Assembly (NCBI GenBank): GCA_018241665.1
Contig: JAFEDK010000026.1
Location: 184,239-248,238, forward strand
Direction of reading: 5' to 3'
DNA: 64,000 bases
Source of the DNA: Pseudomonadota bacterium
GTDB taxonomy: Bacteria > Pseudomonadota > Gammaproteobacteria > Burkholderiales > Rhodocyclaceae
The translations under genes were made by a program, and so were the position numbers. This document shows, piece after piece, positions 1 through 9,161 of this stretch; position 1 is the stretch's first letter, and the number at the start of each line of letters is the position of its first letter. Below the pieces are notes generated by a model. The model had not been told where the DNA came from and did not search any database. It saw only the letters and a list, made by a program, of their open reading frames with translations.

Positions 1-2775
1 GTTCTTCTTGACGATGCCGATCAGGAGCACGATGCCGATGATGCCGACGATGCCCAGCTCGCTGCGCGCCATCAGCAGCGCCAGCAGCGCGCCGACGCCG
101 GCCGACGGCAGCGTGGACAGGATGGTGACCGGGTGGATGTAGCTCTCGTAGAGCACGCCGAGCACGATGTACATGGTCACCACCGCGGCGAGGATCAGCA
201 GCAGGGTGTTGGTCAGCGAGGCCTGGAAAGCCAGCGCCGCGCCCTGGAAGCTGGTCTCGATGCTGGCCGGCAGGCCCAGGTCGGCCTCGGCCGAACGGAT
301 CGCCTCTACCGCCTCGCCGAGGGATGCGCCCGGCGCCAGGTTGAAGGACAGAGTCACCGCCGGGAACTGGCCGATGTGGTTCACGGCCAGCATCGCCGGC
401 CGTTCGACGACCCGCGCCACCGCCGACAGCGGCACCTGGGCGCCGCCGCTGCCCGGCACGTAGAGGTTGGCGATGGCGGCCGGGCTGCTGCGGAACTCCG
501 GTTTCACCTCCAGCACCACGCGGTACTGGGTGGCCTGCGTGAAGATGGTGGATATCAGGCGCTGGCCGTAGGCGTTGTACAAGGCGTTGTCGATGGCCGC
601 GGTGCTGACACCAAGGCGGCTGGCGCTGGCCCGGTCGATCTCCACCCAGGCCTGCAGGCCCTTGTCCTGCAGGTCGCTGGCCACGTCGGCCAGCTGCGGC
701 AGACCTTTCAGGCGCTCGACGAGGCGCGGTACCCATTCGGCCAGCGCCGCCGAATCCGGCGACTGCAAGGAGAACTGGTACTGGGTGCGGCTGACCTTGT
801 CCTCGATGGACAGATCCTGCACCGGCTGCATGTACAGCGTAATGCCGGCCACCTTGCGCACCTCCGGCGTCAAGCGGCGGATCACCTCGCTGGCGCTGGC
901 GTCCCGCTCGGCCAGCGGCTTGAGGTTGATCATCATGCGCCCGCTGTTGAGGGTCGCGTTGGCGCCATCCACGCCGATGAAGGACGACAGGCTGGCCACC
1001 GCCGGATCCTTCAGCACCACCTCGGCCAGCGCCTGCTGGCGCTGCGACATGGCGGAAAAGGAGATCGACTGACTCGCCTCGGTGATGCCCTGGATCGCGC
1101 CGGTGTCCTGGACCGGGAAGAAGCCCTTGGGCACCACCACGTAAAGCAGCGCGGTCAGCGCCAGGGTGCCGATGGCGACCACCAGGGTCAGGCCCTGGCG
1201 GTCGAGCACCCACTGCAGCATCACGCCGTAACGGGCGATGACGCGGTCGAAGAAGTCACCCATCACCTTGTAGAAGCGCCCCTGCTCGGCCTCCGGCACG
1301 TGCTTGAGGAGCCGCGCGCACATCATCGGCGTGAGGGTCAGGGACACGAAGGCGGAGATCAGGATGGCGATCGCCAGCGTGATCGCGAACTCGCGGAACA
1401 GCCGGCCGACCACGTCCGCCATGAACAGCAACGGAATCAGCACGGCGATCAGCGAGAAGGTCAGCGAGATGATGGTGAAACCGATCTGCTTGGCCCCCTT
1501 CAGCGCGGCCTGCATCGGCGATTCGCCCTCCTCCACGTAGCGGGCGATGTTCTCGATCATCACGATGGCGTCGTCCACCACGAAGCCGGTGGAGATGGTC
1601 AGCGCCATCAGGGTGAGATTGTTGAGGCTGAAGCCAGCCAGGTACATCACGCCAAAGGTGCCGACCAGTGACAGCGGCACCGCCACGCTGGGGATGATGG
1701 TCGCCGGCACGCTGCGCAGGAACATGAAGATCACCATCACCACCAGGGCCACGGCCATCATCAGCTCAATCTGCACGTCGTGCACTGAAGCGCGGATGGT
1801 GGTGGTGCGGTCGGACAGCACACGCACATCGAGCGAGGCCGGCAGGCTGGCGGTCATCTGCGGCAGCAGCGCGGTAACCCGGTCGGCCACCTCGATCACG
1901 TTGGCGCCTGGCTGGCGCTGCACGTTGATGATCACCGCCGCCTGATCATCGGCCCAGGCGGCGAGGCGCAGGTTTTCGGCGTCGTCGGCCAGGTTGGCCA
2001 CATCCGACAGACGCACCGGATTGCCATTCTTATAAGCGACGATCAGGCCGCGGTACTCGTCGGCGGAACGCAGCTGGTCGTTGGCGTCGATGGTGGAGGC
2101 CCGCTGGGGTCCGTCGAAGCTGCCCTTGGCCTGGGTCACGTTGGCGTTGGCGATGGCCGTGCGGATGTCCTCCAGCCCCAGCCCGTAGGCAGCCGCGGCG
2201 GTCGGATTGACCTGCACCCGCACCGCCGGACGGCGCCCGCCGGCGATGCTGACGAGGCCGACCCCCGGCACCTGGGAGATCTTCATCGCCAGTCGGCTCT
2301 CAACCAGATCGTGGATGCGCGTGATCGGCAGGCTCTTCGAGCTCACCGCCAAGCTCAGGATCGGCGCGTCGGCGGGATTCACCTTGCTGTAGGTGGGCGG
2401 TGCCGGCAGGTCGGTGGGCAGCAGGTTGGATGCGGCGTTGATGGCCGCCTGTACCTGCTGCTCGGCCACGTCCAGGCTCAGGGACAGGCTGAAGCGCAGG
2501 GTGATCACCGAGGCCCCGCCTGAACTGGTGGACGACATTTCGTCCAGCCCCGGCATCTGGCCGAACTGGCGCTCCAGCGGCGCGGTGATGGCCGAAGTCA
2601 TCACGTCCGGGCTGGCGCCGGGATACAAGGTCTTGACCTGGATGGTCGGGTAATCCACCTCGGGCAACGCCGAGATGGGCAGCAGGCGATAGGCGACGAG
2701 GCCCACCAGCAGGATGGCGACCATCAGCAGGGAGGTCGCCACCGGCCGCAGGATGAACGGACGGGACGGGTTCAT
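1..2775 (-). CDS. mdtB: RND efflux permease, MdtB-like (3' end beyond the window)
   Basis: Inner-membrane proton/drug antiporter of the RND (HAE-1) superfamily. 925 codons are visible, read leftwards from ATG at 2775, and the frame is still open at base 1, so the last membrane helices are missing. The N-terminus ([19 protein letters not shown] followed by [12 protein letters not shown] and PGASPDVM) closely follows E. coli MdtB. The helix-4 proton-relay motif [10 protein letters not shown] is intact. It starts 3 bp after the stop of the membrane-fusion gene, so the two form one operon. MdtB normally works as a heteromultimer with MdtC, which would be expected just left of the window; that is inference. 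Substrates in the family include bile salts, novobiocin and metals, and cannot be told from sequence. Confidence 0.93.
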   Translation of the reverse strand, partial: MNPSRPFILRPVATSLLMVAILLVGLVAYRLLPISALPEVDYPTIQVKTLYPGASPDVMTSAITAPLERQFGQMPGLDEMSSTSSGGASVITLRFSLSLSLDVAEQQVQAAINAASNLLPTDLPAPPTYSKVNPADAPILSLAVSSKSLPITRIHDLVESRLAMKISQVPGVGLVSIAGGRRPAVRVQVNPTAAAAYGLGLEDIRTAIANANVTQAKGSFDGPQRASTIDANDQLRSADEYRGLIVAYKNGNPVRLSDVANLADDAENLRLAAWADDQAAVIINVQRQPGANVIEVADRVTALLPQMTASLPASLDVRVLSDRTTTIRASVHDVQIELMMAVALVVMVIFMFLRSVPATIIPSVAVPLSLVGTFGVMYLAGFSLNNLTLMALTISTGFVVDDAIVMIENIARYVEEGESPMQAALKGAKQIGFTIISLTFSLIAVLIPLLFMADVVGRLFREFAITLAIAILISAFVSLTLTPMMCARLLKHVPEAEQGRFYKVMGDFFDRVIARYGVMLQWVLDRQGLTLVVAIGTLALTALLYVVVPKGFFPVQDTGAIQGITEASQSISFSAMSQRQQALAEVVLKDPAVASLSSFIGVDGANATLNSGRMMINLKPLAERDASASEVIRRLTPEVRKVAGITLYMQPVQDLSIEDKVSRTQYQFSLQSPDSAALAEWVPRLVERLKGLPQLADVASDLQDKGLQAWVEIDRASASRLGVSTAAIDNALYNAYGQRLISTIFTQATQYRVVLEVKPEFRSSPAAIANLYVPGSGGAQVPLSAVARVVERPAMLAVNHIGQFPAVTLSFNLAPGASLGEAVEAIRSAEADLGLPASIETSFQGAALAFQASLTNTLLLILAAVVTMYIVLGVLYESYIHPVTILSTLPSAGVGALLALLMARSELGIVGIIGIVLLIGIVKKN

Positions 2776-2778
2776 GCG

Positions 2779-4047
2779 TTAATGCCCCGGACGACCGCCG
2801 CCGTTGCCGCCGCGCTTTCTCTCCCGCCCGGGCGCATCCACGGCCTTCGGGTCGATGGCCTCGATCTGGGCGCCGTCCTTCAGCTTGTCGAGGCCGTCCA
2901 CAACGACCCGGTCACCGGCGGCGAGGCCATCCTCGACGACGGCTTTGTCGCCATCCACCGGCCCCAGCTTGACCGGCACCGACGCGACCTTGTTGCCCTC
3001 GCCGACCTTATAGACATAACTGCCCTTGGCACCCTGCTGGACCGCAGCGGTCGGCACCGTGACGACACCGGCCAGGGTGTCGAGGATCAGGCGTACGTTG
3101 ACGAACTGGTTGGGGAACAGGCTGCCGTCCTTGTTGGCGAAATCCGCCTTCAACTTGACGGTGCCGGTGGTGCTGTCGATCTGGCTATCCACCGCCAACA
3201 GCTTGCCATCGGCGAGGTGGTTTTTCATCTCCCGGTCCCAGGCCTCGGCGATCAGGCCCTTGCCTTCACGCACGCGCTTCATGACCGCCGGCAGGCGGTC
3301 TTCCGGCACCGGGAACACGGCGGTGATCGGGCTCACCTGGGCAATGGTCACCAGCCCGGTGGTGTCGGAGGCCTTCACGATATTGCCCGGGTCCACGGCC
3401 CGCAGGCCGGCCCGGCCGCTGATCGGGGCCTTGATGGTGGTGTAGGACAGCTGCAGCTCGGCGCTCTTCACCGCCGCCTGGTCGGCCTGCACGGTGCCCT
3501 GGTACTGGCGCACCAGCGCCTCCTGGGTCGCCACCTGCTGCTCGGCAATGGAATCCTGGCGTAGCAGGCCCTTGTAGCGGTCGAGGTCGATCTGGGCGTT
3601 CTTCAGCAGCGCCGCGTCCCGTGCCAACTGGCCGCGGGCCTGCTCCAGCGTGGCTCGGAAGGGATCGGGATCGATCAGCGCGAGCACATCGCCCGCCTTG
3701 ACCGGCTGGCCTTCGGTGAATTTGACTGCCAGCAGCGGACCGTCGACCCGCGAACGCACCGTCACCTGATTGCGCGGCACCACGCTGCCGAGGGCCGGCA
3801 CCATCACCCGGATGTCGCCAGTGACGATGGTCGCGAGGGTCACCGGAATCGGCCGGTCGCCACGCCCGTCCCGGCCACCGCGCGGTCCGTTGGCCGATTT
3901 TCCGCCACCGCCCCCGTCTCCGTCCGATGCGCCACGGTGGGTGTAATACCAACCACCACCGGCCGCCAGGGCCAGCACGATGAGCCAGGGAAGAAGACGA
4001 CGGGGACGGGAAGCTGAATCGGACGGAGCAGAGGCAGGGCTGGGCAT
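2779..4047 (-). CDS. mdtA: RND membrane-fusion (adaptor) protein, MdtA-like
   Basis: Periplasmic adaptor linking the RND permease to an outer-membrane channel. 422 aa from ATG at 4047. This start is preferred over an upstream in-frame ATG at 4101 because it puts a basic stretch and one hydrophobic anchor (RRLLPWLIVLALAAGGGWYY) at the N-terminus. A Gly/Arg-rich linker follows, then the HlyD-type lipoyl and barrel domains (NQVTVRSRVDGPL, EGQPVKAGDVLALIDP, TTIKAPISGRAGLRAVDPGN), all close to E. coli MdtA. The C-terminal tail is Gly/Arg-rich. It is first in the operon and its stop lies 3 bp before mdtB. No baeSR-like regulator is in the window. Confidence 0.92.
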   Translation of the reverse strand: MPSPASAPSDSASRPRRLLPWLIVLALAAGGGWYYTHRGASDGDGGGGGKSANGPRGGRDGRGDRPIPVTLATIVTGDIRVMVPALGSVVPRNQVTVRSRVDGPLLAVKFTEGQPVKAGDVLALIDPDPFRATLEQARGQLARDAALLKNAQIDLDRYKGLLRQDSIAEQQVATQEALVRQYQGTVQADQAAVKSAELQLSYTTIKAPISGRAGLRAVDPGNIVKASDTTGLVTIAQVSPITAVFPVPEDRLPAVMKRVREGKGLIAEAWDREMKNHLADGKLLAVDSQIDSTTGTVKLKADFANKDGSLFPNQFVNVRLILDTLAGVVTVPTAAVQQGAKGSYVYKVGEGNKVASVPVKLGPVDGDKAVVEDGLAAGDRVVVDGLDKLKDGAQIEAIDPKAVDAPGRERKRGGNGGGRPGH

Positions 4048-4215
4048 GGAGCGTTTTTCCGGAAGGCGCCAGCCCGCTACAGGCCGGCAGTTCGAAGCCA
4101 TCGAGAGGCGGTCGCAATGCTACACGATGCCTTCGTAAGACTGCGTAAAGACCCTGTAAGGAAAAAGCCGTTCCAGCAAATTCACTGCGGCAGGCCGGAA
4201 ACGCCTCAGATGCCG

Positions 4216-4306
4216 CCCTGTGGGGTGCCAACCCTGTGGGGTGCCAACCCTGTGGGGTGCCAACCCTGTGGGGTGCCAACCCTGTGGGGTGCCAACCCTG
4301 TGGGGG
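4216..4306. repeat. Tandem array of a 16-bp unit (5 full copies plus a partial)
   Basis: Five identical head-to-tail copies of CCCTGTGGGGTGCCAA occupy 4216-4295. A sixth partial copy (CCCTGTGGGGG) from 4296 passes directly into the REP-like palindrome. The array lies between mdtA and the PepSY gene, outside the mature coding region of either. The unit shares its CCTGTGGGG part with the head of the palindrome, so the array may have arisen by slippage or copying from the REP head. There are no spacers, so it is not a CRISPR array. Confidence 0.9.
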
Positions 4307-4370
4307 CGAATTCATTCGCCCTCGGACTCCCTGAAACGAGCGGAGGGCGAATGAATTCGCCCCCACAGGG
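4296..4370. repeat. Inverted pair of REP-like palindromes (BIME-like)
   Basis: Two perfect 28-nt arms (4296-4323 and 4343-4370) are inverted around a 19-nt spacer. Each arm holds a REP-like unit that starts GTGG and continues GGGCGAATTCATTCGCCC (4300-4321, and its complement at 4345-4366). A 5' GTGG/GTAG tetranucleotide ahead of an imperfect palindrome is the known signature of REPs mobilised by RAYT (IS200-like tyrosine transposases). No RAYT gene is in this window. The pair reads into the 3' end of the PepSY gene and supplies its last codons. Related copies lie at 22797 and 35573. Confidence 0.85.
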
Positions 4371-5514
4371 TGGTGGTATGCGGCACCGGCCGGGTCTCCC
4401 GCAGCGCACGGGCGCGGGCCTTGTGCCGCCAGCGCATCCAGCCGGTGACGAACAACAGTGCCGGCAGCAGCCCTGCCACGCAGGCGAGGATACGGCCGGG
4501 CAGCCCGAAGGCCTCACCGTTGTGGAGCGGATGCATCCAGGCCAGAAAGCCGTCGCCGGCGGATTCCCGCAGCGGATCACGCACCGCCAGCACCTGCCCA
4601 TCGCTCGGGTCTACCCACACCTGGGAGCGCGGGAAACGCCGGCCGGGTTCGCCAGGCTGATGGAATCGCACCGAGATCGGCCGCCCGGCGCTGCCGGAGG
4701 TCTCGACCCAGCGCAGTTCCGCGCCGGGAAAGCGGCTACTAGCGATGCGCACCGCCACATCGAGGGCGATCGGCTTAGCGCCATCGTCCAGCAGGCCGGC
4801 CGGCGGCCGGTAGGCCTCGCGCAGCGGCGATGCGTTGCCAACCAGCGCGCGGGTGAAGTCCGGCAAGGCCAGCGCACTGCCGGTTAGCGCCAGCACCAGC
4901 AGCACCGGCAGCCCGTAGACGCCGCCCAGCACATGCAGATCGTAGGTGCGGCGGACCGCGCCGCTGCGCAGCACCGGTTTGAGTGCCGCAGCCAGGCGGG
5001 CACGGCTCGGCCACCACAGATAAAGCCCGCTGAGCAGCGAGAACGCCAGCAACAGGCCGAGAACGCCGACCGCCGTCTTGCCCCCCTCGCCCGCCAGCAG
5101 CGTGTAATGCAGGTCGAACAACCAGGTCGTCGCGTAGTCGCCCCAGAAGCGCGCGCTGGTGATTTCCAGTGTGTGCGGATCCAGGCTCAGCATCAGCGGC
5201 GCGAAGCCGCGGCCGGCCGTTTCCGGCGGGTTGTAGTAGCGGGCCAGCACCGGCGCGTCCGCCGACAGCGGCATCTCAATGCGCCACGGGCCGTCCCGCT
5301 GCGGGTAGCGGGCACGCAACACCTGAAACACCGCCTCCGGCGACGGCGCGGGCGCCGCTGCGCTGACGCGGATCTGCGGATTGAGAAGGCCGTCCACATC
5401 CAGGTAGAACACCAGCACGCTGCCGGTGAGCCCCAGCAGCACGAACAGGCCGCCGGCCAGCAAGCCGACATACAGGTGCAGCTTGACCCACAGGCGGCGC
5501 AGTTCGCGTTTCAT
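4312..5514 (-). CDS. PepSY-associated TM-helix (PiuB-like) membrane protein
   Basis: 400-aa inner-membrane protein of the PepSY_TM/PiuB family, often found with siderophore or metal TonB receptors and thought to help periplasmic iron reduction or release. The first helix (WVKLHLYVGLLAGGLFVLLG) carries the family's His in the membrane. A second helix pair lies near 140-165 and 190-210, a PepSY-like region with SQVWVDPSDGQVLAV near 295, then MHPLHNGEAFGLPGR and a last helix. The start lies 6 bp after the TonB-receptor stop, so the genes are co-transcribed. The last dozen or so codons (ending SARFRESEGE) are written by the REP palindrome, so the native C-terminus was probably replaced or extended by that repeat. 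Confidence 0.88.
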   Translation of the reverse strand: MKRELRRLWVKLHLYVGLLAGGLFVLLGLTGSVLVFYLDVDGLLNPQIRVSAAAPAPSPEAVFQVLRARYPQRDGPWRIEMPLSADAPVLARYYNPPETAGRGFAPLMLSLDPHTLEITSARFWGDYATTWLFDLHYTLLAGEGGKTAVGVLGLLLAFSLLSGLYLWWPSRARLAAALKPVLRSGAVRRTYDLHVLGGVYGLPVLLVLALTGSALALPDFTRALVGNASPLREAYRPPAGLLDDGAKPIALDVAVRIASSRFPGAELRWVETSGSAGRPISVRFHQPGEPGRRFPRSQVWVDPSDGQVLAVRDPLRESAGDGFLAWMHPLHNGEAFGLPGRILACVAGLLPALLFVTGWMRWRHKARARALRETRPVPHTTTLWGRIHSPSARFRESEGE

Positions 5515-5520
5515 CGAGGC

Positions 5521-7542
5521 TCAGAACTTGACCGCGACCGTCCCGTACACGCTGCGCGGCGCGCCCGGAGCGTGAAGGGACTGGGCGCCATCCCACCAAG
5601 CGTATTCGCTGTAGCGGTCGAACAGGTTGCGCACCTGTACCTCCAGATTGATGCGCGGGCTGAGGCGATAGGCCGCCGCCACGTTGGCCAGCGCGTAGCC
5701 GCCAAACTTGCCCGTGCTGTTGGTGCGCTCCAGGTAATAGCTGCTCTGCCCATTTATCCATGCCGACAGGCGCCAGGCCTCGCTGGCCTGGTAATCGGCG
5801 CCCAGGTTGTAGAGCAGGTGCGGCACATGGTCGATCTCCTTGCCGACGGTGCCGGCGGACACCGCGTCGGCCTGCAGGATCTTCGAGCGCTGCAGCGCGG
5901 CGCCGACCCACAGGCCGAGCTGGCGCGTGGGCTGGGCGTTGAGCTGCAGGTCTACACCCTGGCGGCGGGTCTGGCCGATGTTCTCGGCGTCGTTGGCCGG
6001 GTCGTTGAGCTTGCGCCGCGCTTCGTTGGAAGCGGTCTGGCGCCAGGCCGCGAGGCGGCCCTCCAGCCAGGCCAGCGGGCGGAACTTGAGGCCGACCTCC
6101 CAGCCTTCATTGATCGACGGCGACAGGTCGGCCGTCTGGTTCACCTTATAAGAAGCGGTACCCACGCCGACCTGGAAGCTGCGGCCCCAGTTTCCGTACA
6201 CCGAGTACGCATCGGACAGCGCATACACCGCGCTCATCTTCGGCTGGTTGATCGTGCCGTAGTCGTTGATGTCGTAGGTCTTGCCGTTGAGGCGGTTGGT
6301 GTAGGTGCCGTCAACGCGGTCGGCACGGAAGGCCGGCGTCAGGCTCAGGCCGGGCAGCGGCTTGAGCACCGCCTGCACGAAGGCGCCGGCAGTGTCGAAC
6401 TCGAAAGCCTGGTCGCGGGTCTGGCTCTGGCGCACCTGGCTGACGGTGTTGTAGCGGGTGCTGCGGTTGTCCTGGCGCTCCACGTCGAGGCCGCCCATCA
6501 CCGACAGATCGCCGAGGACCGTCTTGCCGGCCCGCCAGGTCAGCGTCGTGGACGCACCGCTGTGGGTTTCCGCGACGACGCGCTCCTGCTGGGAGACATT
6601 GGCCGAGAAGGTCACGAAGCGGCGATCATCCAGATTGTTCAGGTAGACCTGGCCGGTCCAGAACAGCTGGCTGCCCAGCGCGGTTTCCGCCTGCAGCGCC
6701 ACCTGGGTGGCCATCCGGCGGTCTTCGTCGGTCCGGTTGTGGGCCGGCGACTGGTCCGGGTCGGCGCGGCGCTGGGCATCGGTCAGGTAGCCCGCCTCAT
6801 CGGCGCGGGCGGTGGAGTGGCGCAGGATCAAGCCAAAGCGGCTGTTGCCACCTTCCGGCGTAATGAACCATTTGCCGCTGAAGGCGCCGTTCTCGGCACC
6901 GGAATGGGCCCGGTAGCCGTCGGTCGAGTTCACCGCCAGCGCGTAGTTCTGCGCCAGCGCGCCCTGCTCGATGCCCGCCGCCGCCTGCAGCTCGCGGGTC
7001 TGGAAGCTGCCGAGGGTGGCCCGCCCCTGCACATAGTTGCCGCCGCTCTTGGTGATGATGTTGGCGTTACCGGCGATGTTGTGCAGACCGTAGCGCGGAT
7101 CGTTGGTGCCGCGCACCACCTCGATGGATTCGATGTCCAGCCGCGGCGCCAGATCGATGTAGGGCATGTTGCCGTCGTTGCTGTTGGACGGCACGCCGTC
7201 GATGAGCAGCTTGACCGCGTTGATCTCCCCTTCCCCGTTGAAGCCGCGCATGGAAAATTTGCCGGACGTAGTGCCCTGGCCGAACTGGGTCAGCATCACG
7301 CCGGGCAACTGGCCGAACAGCTGCCAGTTGTTGGCCACCACCTGGTTCGCGATGCGCGCCTCCGGCAGGATATCCACCGAGCTCAGCACACGTCGGGCCT
7401 GCAGCGGGCCATCGGCGCTGCCGCTGACGACCACCTCACCGAGGGTCAGCGCCACGCTGTCGCCGGAGTCGGCCGCATGGGCTGGAAGCGTCGCCAGCAT
7501 GGAAACGGCAACGGCGATGGGGGTCAATCTTGCGGAAATCAT
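5521..7542 (-). CDS. TonB-dependent outer-membrane receptor
   Basis: 673-aa outer-membrane active-transport receptor. The start at 7542 has GAGG eight bases upstream and gives a signal peptide (MISARLTPIAVAVSMLATLPAHA) cut after AHA; a longer in-frame TTG/ATG extension lacks this logic. The plug domain covers about residues 25-145 (FSMRGFNGEGEINAVKLLID, then IESIEVVRGTNDPRYG) and the 22-strand barrel follows, ending in aromatic VKF as expected for an outer-membrane barrel. It leads a two-gene operon with the PepSY protein, which favours a siderophore or metal-chelate substrate. I see no clear Fur box upstream. The ligand is unknown. Confidence 0.92.
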   Translation of the reverse strand: MISARLTPIAVAVSMLATLPAHAADSGDSVALTLGEVVVSGSADGPLQARRVLSSVDILPEARIANQVVANNWQLFGQLPGVMLTQFGQGTTSGKFSMRGFNGEGEINAVKLLIDGVPSNSNDGNMPYIDLAPRLDIESIEVVRGTNDPRYGLHNIAGNANIITKSGGNYVQGRATLGSFQTRELQAAAGIEQGALAQNYALAVNSTDGYRAHSGAENGAFSGKWFITPEGGNSRFGLILRHSTARADEAGYLTDAQRRADPDQSPAHNRTDEDRRMATQVALQAETALGSQLFWTGQVYLNNLDDRRFVTFSANVSQQERVVAETHSGASTTLTWRAGKTVLGDLSVMGGLDVERQDNRSTRYNTVSQVRQSQTRDQAFEFDTAGAFVQAVLKPLPGLSLTPAFRADRVDGTYTNRLNGKTYDINDYGTINQPKMSAVYALSDAYSVYGNWGRSFQVGVGTASYKVNQTADLSPSINEGWEVGLKFRPLAWLEGRLAAWRQTASNEARRKLNDPANDAENIGQTRRQGVDLQLNAQPTRQLGLWVGAALQRSKILQADAVSAGTVGKEIDHVPHLLYNLGADYQASEAWRLSAWINGQSSYYLERTNSTGKFGGYALANVAAAYRLSPRINLEVQVRNLFDRYSEYAWWDGAQSLHAPGAPRSVYGTVAVKF

Positions 7543-7833
7543 CAGGGGCCTCGTCAGTCGGGAACTGGGCCCGGACTGTAGCAAGGCAGCCCCTTAAAGT
7601 TTCTTGATACGGGCCAGGAAACGGGCAGTTGCGACACTATGTCGCAGCCGTGACCGCCCCCCGCGCCTGGCTTCTTGACCTGGGGCAAGTCCCGACAGGA
7701 AATCTCCCCCACAGCCCTTGCTCCTAGATCAGCAGCGCCTAATATTGATGGCGTAACAAGGTTCCAGCCCCGACACATGGCCGACGGGCAGCCCTGGGGA
7801 TGGATGATGGCCCGCGCGCATCAGGAGATTACG

Positions 7834-8271
7834 ATGACGATGTTCAGGCAATGCGTCCTTGCCGGCATGGCAAGCCTATTTATGGTCGGTATAGCGGCAG
7901 CCCAGCCGGGCCCCGGCATGGGCGGCGGTGGAATGGGCGGGGGCGGCATGGGCCCCGGCATGATGCAGGGCGAACGGCCGTGCATGAAGGCCGACGGCAC
8001 GGCGAAAGCGGACATGGGCCCCAACTGCGGCTGGCGTATGAACCGCCGCAACACCCCGGGCATGGGACTGATGACACCGGAGGAACGCCGCGCCCACCGG
8101 GACAAAATGCGCTCGATGAAGACCGCCGAGGAATGCCAGGCCTACATGGCGGAACACCATGCGCAAATGGCGGAGCGGGCCAAGGCCAAGGGCATCACTT
8201 TGCCGGCGCCGCGCAGCAGGGCCTGCCTGCGCTTTGGCACGCCCGCTGCCGCTCCAGCCCCCGCAAAATAG
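7834..8271 (+). CDS. Small exported Met/Gly-rich protein
   Basis: 145-aa protein, start chosen at 7834 because AGGAG lies six bases upstream and the resulting N-terminus is a signal peptide (FRQCVLAGMASLFMVGIAAAQ). The mature protein opens with a GPGMGGGGMGGGGMGPGMM tract. A charged helical part follows (MTPEERRAHRDKMRSMKTAEE) with one Cys and the sequence YMAEHHAQMAERAKAKG. Similar small periplasmic proteins recur in betaproteobacteria without known function. Met and His clusters suggest metal contact, perhaps copper, but that is inference. It is divergent from the TonB receptor, sharing a 290-bp upstream region with it. Confidence 0.75.
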   Translation: MTMFRQCVLAGMASLFMVGIAAAQPGPGMGGGGMGGGGMGPGMMQGERPCMKADGTAKADMGPNCGWRMNRRNTPGMGLMTPEERRAHRDKMRSMKTAEECQAYMAEHHAQMAERAKAKGITLPAPRSRACLRFGTPAAAPAPAK

Positions 8272-8369
8272 GAAGTTGGCCAAGCGGGAAGTCCGTCGCG
8301 GGCGGAATGGGATAATCGTCGGCGCCCCAGCGGTTATGCTGGCGCGCTGACAACTTCACTTCCTGCCCC

Positions 8370-9161
8370 ATGCCCCCCCGCGCCGAGCCTGTCTCCTCCT
8401 TCGCCATTCCCGACAGCGTTTTCGACCTGGCTCGCGCACATTTCGCTGCAGCCGGCAGAACGCTGCGCAATGTGCGCCGGGATTTCCACGAATGGCATCT
8501 TGGCCGCCCGCACTACGCGCTGTGGGCCATAGACGTAGACCTGCCGGAGGTACGCCGCCTGACTGAACAGGCAGCGGTATTGCTGGACGACGTACTGCTC
8601 GACAACTACCGCCGCCAACCGCACATCACACTCGCCCTGTGCGGCTTTCCGACCCTGCAGCCGACACGTCCCGACGACTTCGGCCCAGCCGGGCTGGAAC
8701 GACAGCTTGATACCCTGCAACGCTTCGCCGGCGCCCCCTTCCGCATGGAGATCGGCGGGCTGGCGAGCTTCACGTCGGCGCCCTTCCTGAGCGTCCGCGA
8801 CGTGGACGGTGGCCTAGGCCGCCTGCGCCATGCCCTGTGCGGCCCACGCTCCGACCCCGGTGGCCCATATACACCCCATGTCACGGTGGGCCTGTACGAC
8901 GGTGAATGGCCCACAGCCCCCCTGCTCGAACGCCTGGATGCGGGCACACAGAAGGTCGTCCACTGCACCGTAACGAAACTCAGCCTGATGTGCTACGCGG
9001 CATCCGACATCGGTGGGCCACTGTCCACACTGGGGCAATTCGACCTTGCTGAGGGGCGCTGGGAAGACCTCGATTCACGGATTTTTCCTGCCCCGGAGGC
9101 CAGCCAGACGCTGCCTAATTTTGCAGCAACATTAAAAAACACTGACCAATCAGTGACATGA
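8370..9161 (+). CDS. 2H phosphoesterase / 2'-5' RNA ligase-like protein
   Basis: 263-aa cytosolic protein of the 2H (LigT/ThpR, AKAP7-like) phosphoesterase superfamily. These enzymes use two HxT/S motifs to open 2',3'-cyclic or 2'-5' phosphodiesters. Both are present: RRQPHITLALCGF near residue 92 and YTPHVTVGLY near 172. Substrate unknown. The last 15-20 residues (ending TLKNTDQSVT) are written by the first DnaA-box repeat unit, so the original stop may have been lost when the repeat arrived, and the protein body probably ends near residue 240. It stands alone, converging on codA. Confidence 0.8.
   Translation: MPPRAEPVSSFAIPDSVFDLARAHFAAAGRTLRNVRRDFHEWHLGRPHYALWAIDVDLPEVRRLTEQAAVLLDDVLLDNYRRQPHITLALCGFPTLQPTRPDDFGPAGLERQLDTLQRFAGAPFRMEIGGLASFTSAPFLSVRDVDGGLGRLRHALCGPRSDPGGPYTPHVTVGLYDGEWPTAPLLERLDAGTQKVVHCTVTKLSLMCYAASDIGGPLSTLGQFDLAEGRWEDLDSRIFPAPEASQTLPNFAATLKNTDQSVT

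Noticed and set aside
133..1671. Long plus-strand frame opposite the RND permease
   Set aside because: Shadow of a GC-rich gene: the minus strand encodes a continuous, conserved MdtB sequence, while this frame is His/Arg/Gln-rich with no domain.
4216..4306. Possible CRISPR array
   Set aside because: Units are contiguous 16-bp tandem repeats without spacers, and no cas genes are near.
4933..7581. 882-codon plus-strand frame antisense to the TonB receptor and PepSY genes
   Set aside because: Composition is low-complexity (Arg/Gln/Ala/Val), it has no ribosome site, and both minus-strand genes are convincing. A GC-skewed antisense frame.
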